From NCBI GenBank assembly GCA_958444395.1, contig CAUCOL010000110.1, positions 1-6,435 of the forward strand: a stretch of 6,435 nucleotides of DNA, given 5' to 3'. Positions within the stretch are counted from its first letter, which is position 1, and each line of letters opens with the position of its first letter. Source of the DNA: an uncultured Lachnospiraceae bacterium. Lineage in GTDB: Bacteria; Bacillota; Clostridia; Lachnospirales; Lachnospiraceae. The notes under the pieces are model-generated. The model was not told the origin of the DNA and ran no database searches. It saw only the letters and a list, made by a program, of their open reading frames with translations. The position numbers were made by a program, and so were the translations under genes. Of the stretch, positions 5,664-6,435 are shown in pieces.

Positions 5664-5669
5664 AGCACT
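5631..5669 (-). terminator. Intrinsic terminator for the permease, inside the araC 3' end
   Basis: AGTGCTTCGGG (5635-5645) and CCTGAAGCACT (5659-5669) form an 11-base stem with a 13-base loop. Read on the minus strand, the stem contains one A-C mismatch near the loop and is followed by five T's (5635-5631), as an intrinsic terminator should be. On the plus strand all 11 pairs form with one G-U but no T run follows. The element therefore best serves the permease transcript arriving from the right, about 90 bases past its stop codon, while overlapping the last codons and stop of araC. Confidence 0.65.
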
Positions 5670-5760
5670 GTGTATCTGTTTATTGGTAAATCTTTCACAA
5701 TCTGCCATTCATACGCCTTATGCCTGCTTACTCATCTGCATCTCAGCCTCTGCCTGACAT

Positions 5761-6435
5761 TTACTCCGTGTGGATCGCTGCCAGCGGACTCAGCTTCATG
5801 GCTCTTCTTGCAGGGAAATATCCTGCCAGCATACCCATCACAGTTGAAAATGCTACTGCAACCAATGCAAGCCACCAGGTGATCTGCGATATGTTACCAT
5901 TCATTCCCCCGGAGCTTTGCGCAAATTGATTGATCACATACGAAATAATGCAGGTAAAGCCCAGTCCGACGACACCACCGATAAATCCGATAAATGCAGC
6001 CTCCATCAGGAACAGCTTCTGAATATCACGCATATCGCAGCCAAGCACCTTCATAACTCCGATTTCTTTCGTTCTTTCATAGGTAGACATCATCATCGTA
6101 TTGGCAATACCGATCGCTGCCACCAGAAAGGCAACCATACCGATACCACCCAATACCAACTCAACGATCTGCAGATTTTTCTGTGCCGATTCCAACAGCT
6201 CTTTATTACTGCTTGCCTGAAATCCCATGTCCTGTAAATTCTGCTGTACCTCCTCTACATTAGACGAATCGTCTACATAGATCAGGATACTTGTATATAC
6301 CCAGTCCTTTAACGGCTTGCCATTGTCCTTTGGCTGTCCCGGTATATTTGCCTTTCCAAAGGTCTTTGTCAGATACTTTTTGAATGCATCAATATTTACC
6401 AAAAGTGCATCACTGTTCTCCTTATACTCATCCGG
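5761..6435 (-). CDS. ABC transporter permease, MacB/FtsX type (C-terminal part, cut by window edge)
   Basis: The reading frame is open from base 6435, so the N-terminus lies outside the window; 224 residues are present. The first 85 or so are the end of the extracytoplasmic domain. Three membrane helices follow at about 91-117, 141-168 and 185-207. The family hallmarks are IGIANTMMMSTYERTKEIGV (108-127) with MKVLG after it, and the ending GYFPARRAMKLSPLAAI (205-221), both typical of FtsX/MacB-like permeases. These proteins work with a separate cytoplasmic ATPase to drive transport or transmit movement across the membrane, for example in export of peptides or drugs or in cell-wall hydrolase control. 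No substrate can be assigned. Its ATPase gene is expected upstream, beyond 6435. A TTG at 6402 is not a start; it lies mid-domain. The gene converges on araC and shares a terminator region with it. Confidence 0.92.
   Translation of the reverse strand, partial: PDEYKENSDALLVNIDAFKKYLTKTFGKANIPGQPKDNGKPLKDWVYTSILIYVDDSSNVEEVQQNLQDMGFQASSNKELLESAQKNLQIVELVLGGIGMVAFLVAAIGIANTMMMSTYERTKEIGVMKVLGCDMRDIQKLFLMEAAFIGFIGGVVGLGFTCIISYVINQFAQSSGGMNGNISQITWWLALVAVAFSTVMGMLAGYFPARRAMKLSPLAAIHTE

Noticed and set aside
6400..6402. TTG as the start of the permease gene
   Set aside because: The frame stays open to the window edge and the encoded segment lies within the extracytoplasmic domain of a longer protein.

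Overview
The window looks like ordinary chromosomal DNA from a Gram-positive anaerobe of the class Clostridia, most likely Lachnospiraceae. This is inferred from moderate GC, strong GGAGG-type ribosome binding sites, a TATGCTAAAAT-style promoter, a short pyruvate kinase without the Bacillus C-terminal extension, and protein sequences that read like gut Firmicutes homologues. No insertion sequence, phage gene, CRISPR array, tRNA or rRNA was seen. There are five complete genes and two that run off the window edges.

Left part (1-1822). The 5' end of a uracil-type NCS2 permease gene reads leftward from 185 and is cut by the window edge. It diverges from cobB (439-1182), a sirtuin NAD-dependent protein deacylase, and each gene has its own recognisable promoter. 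After an 88-base gap holding overlapping inverted repeats comes a small TSCPD-domain protein of unknown function (1271-1522). About 300 bases without a gene follow (1523-1822). They hold three stem-loops, two of them good intrinsic terminators facing the converging pyk gene, and then roughly 115 unremarkable bases.

Middle part (1823-4829). On the minus strand an AlaA-type alanine aminotransferase (4534-3320) is followed after 78 bases by pyruvate kinase (3241-1823), probably as one transcript. Pyruvate kinase makes pyruvate from PEP, and AlaA exchanges pyruvate and glutamate with alanine and 2-oxoglutarate, so the pair sits at the pyruvate node. Upstream of alaA lies an AT-rich divergent control region of about 295 bases. 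It has a plausible alaA promoter, a 9-base-pair inverted repeat over that promoter, a possible structured alaA leader, and a hairpin next to the araC ribosome binding site.

Right part (4830-6435). An AraC-family regulator with an N-terminal cupin domain (4830-5663) converges on the C-terminal two thirds or so of a MacB/FtsX-type ABC transporter permease (5761-6435, minus strand, cut by the window edge). The best terminator for the permease transcript lies inside the last codons of araC.

Nothing here amounts to a clearly new biological system. The items most worth a second look are the structured permease leader, the uncharacterised TSCPD protein, the alaA/araC divergent region, and the terminator embedded in araC.
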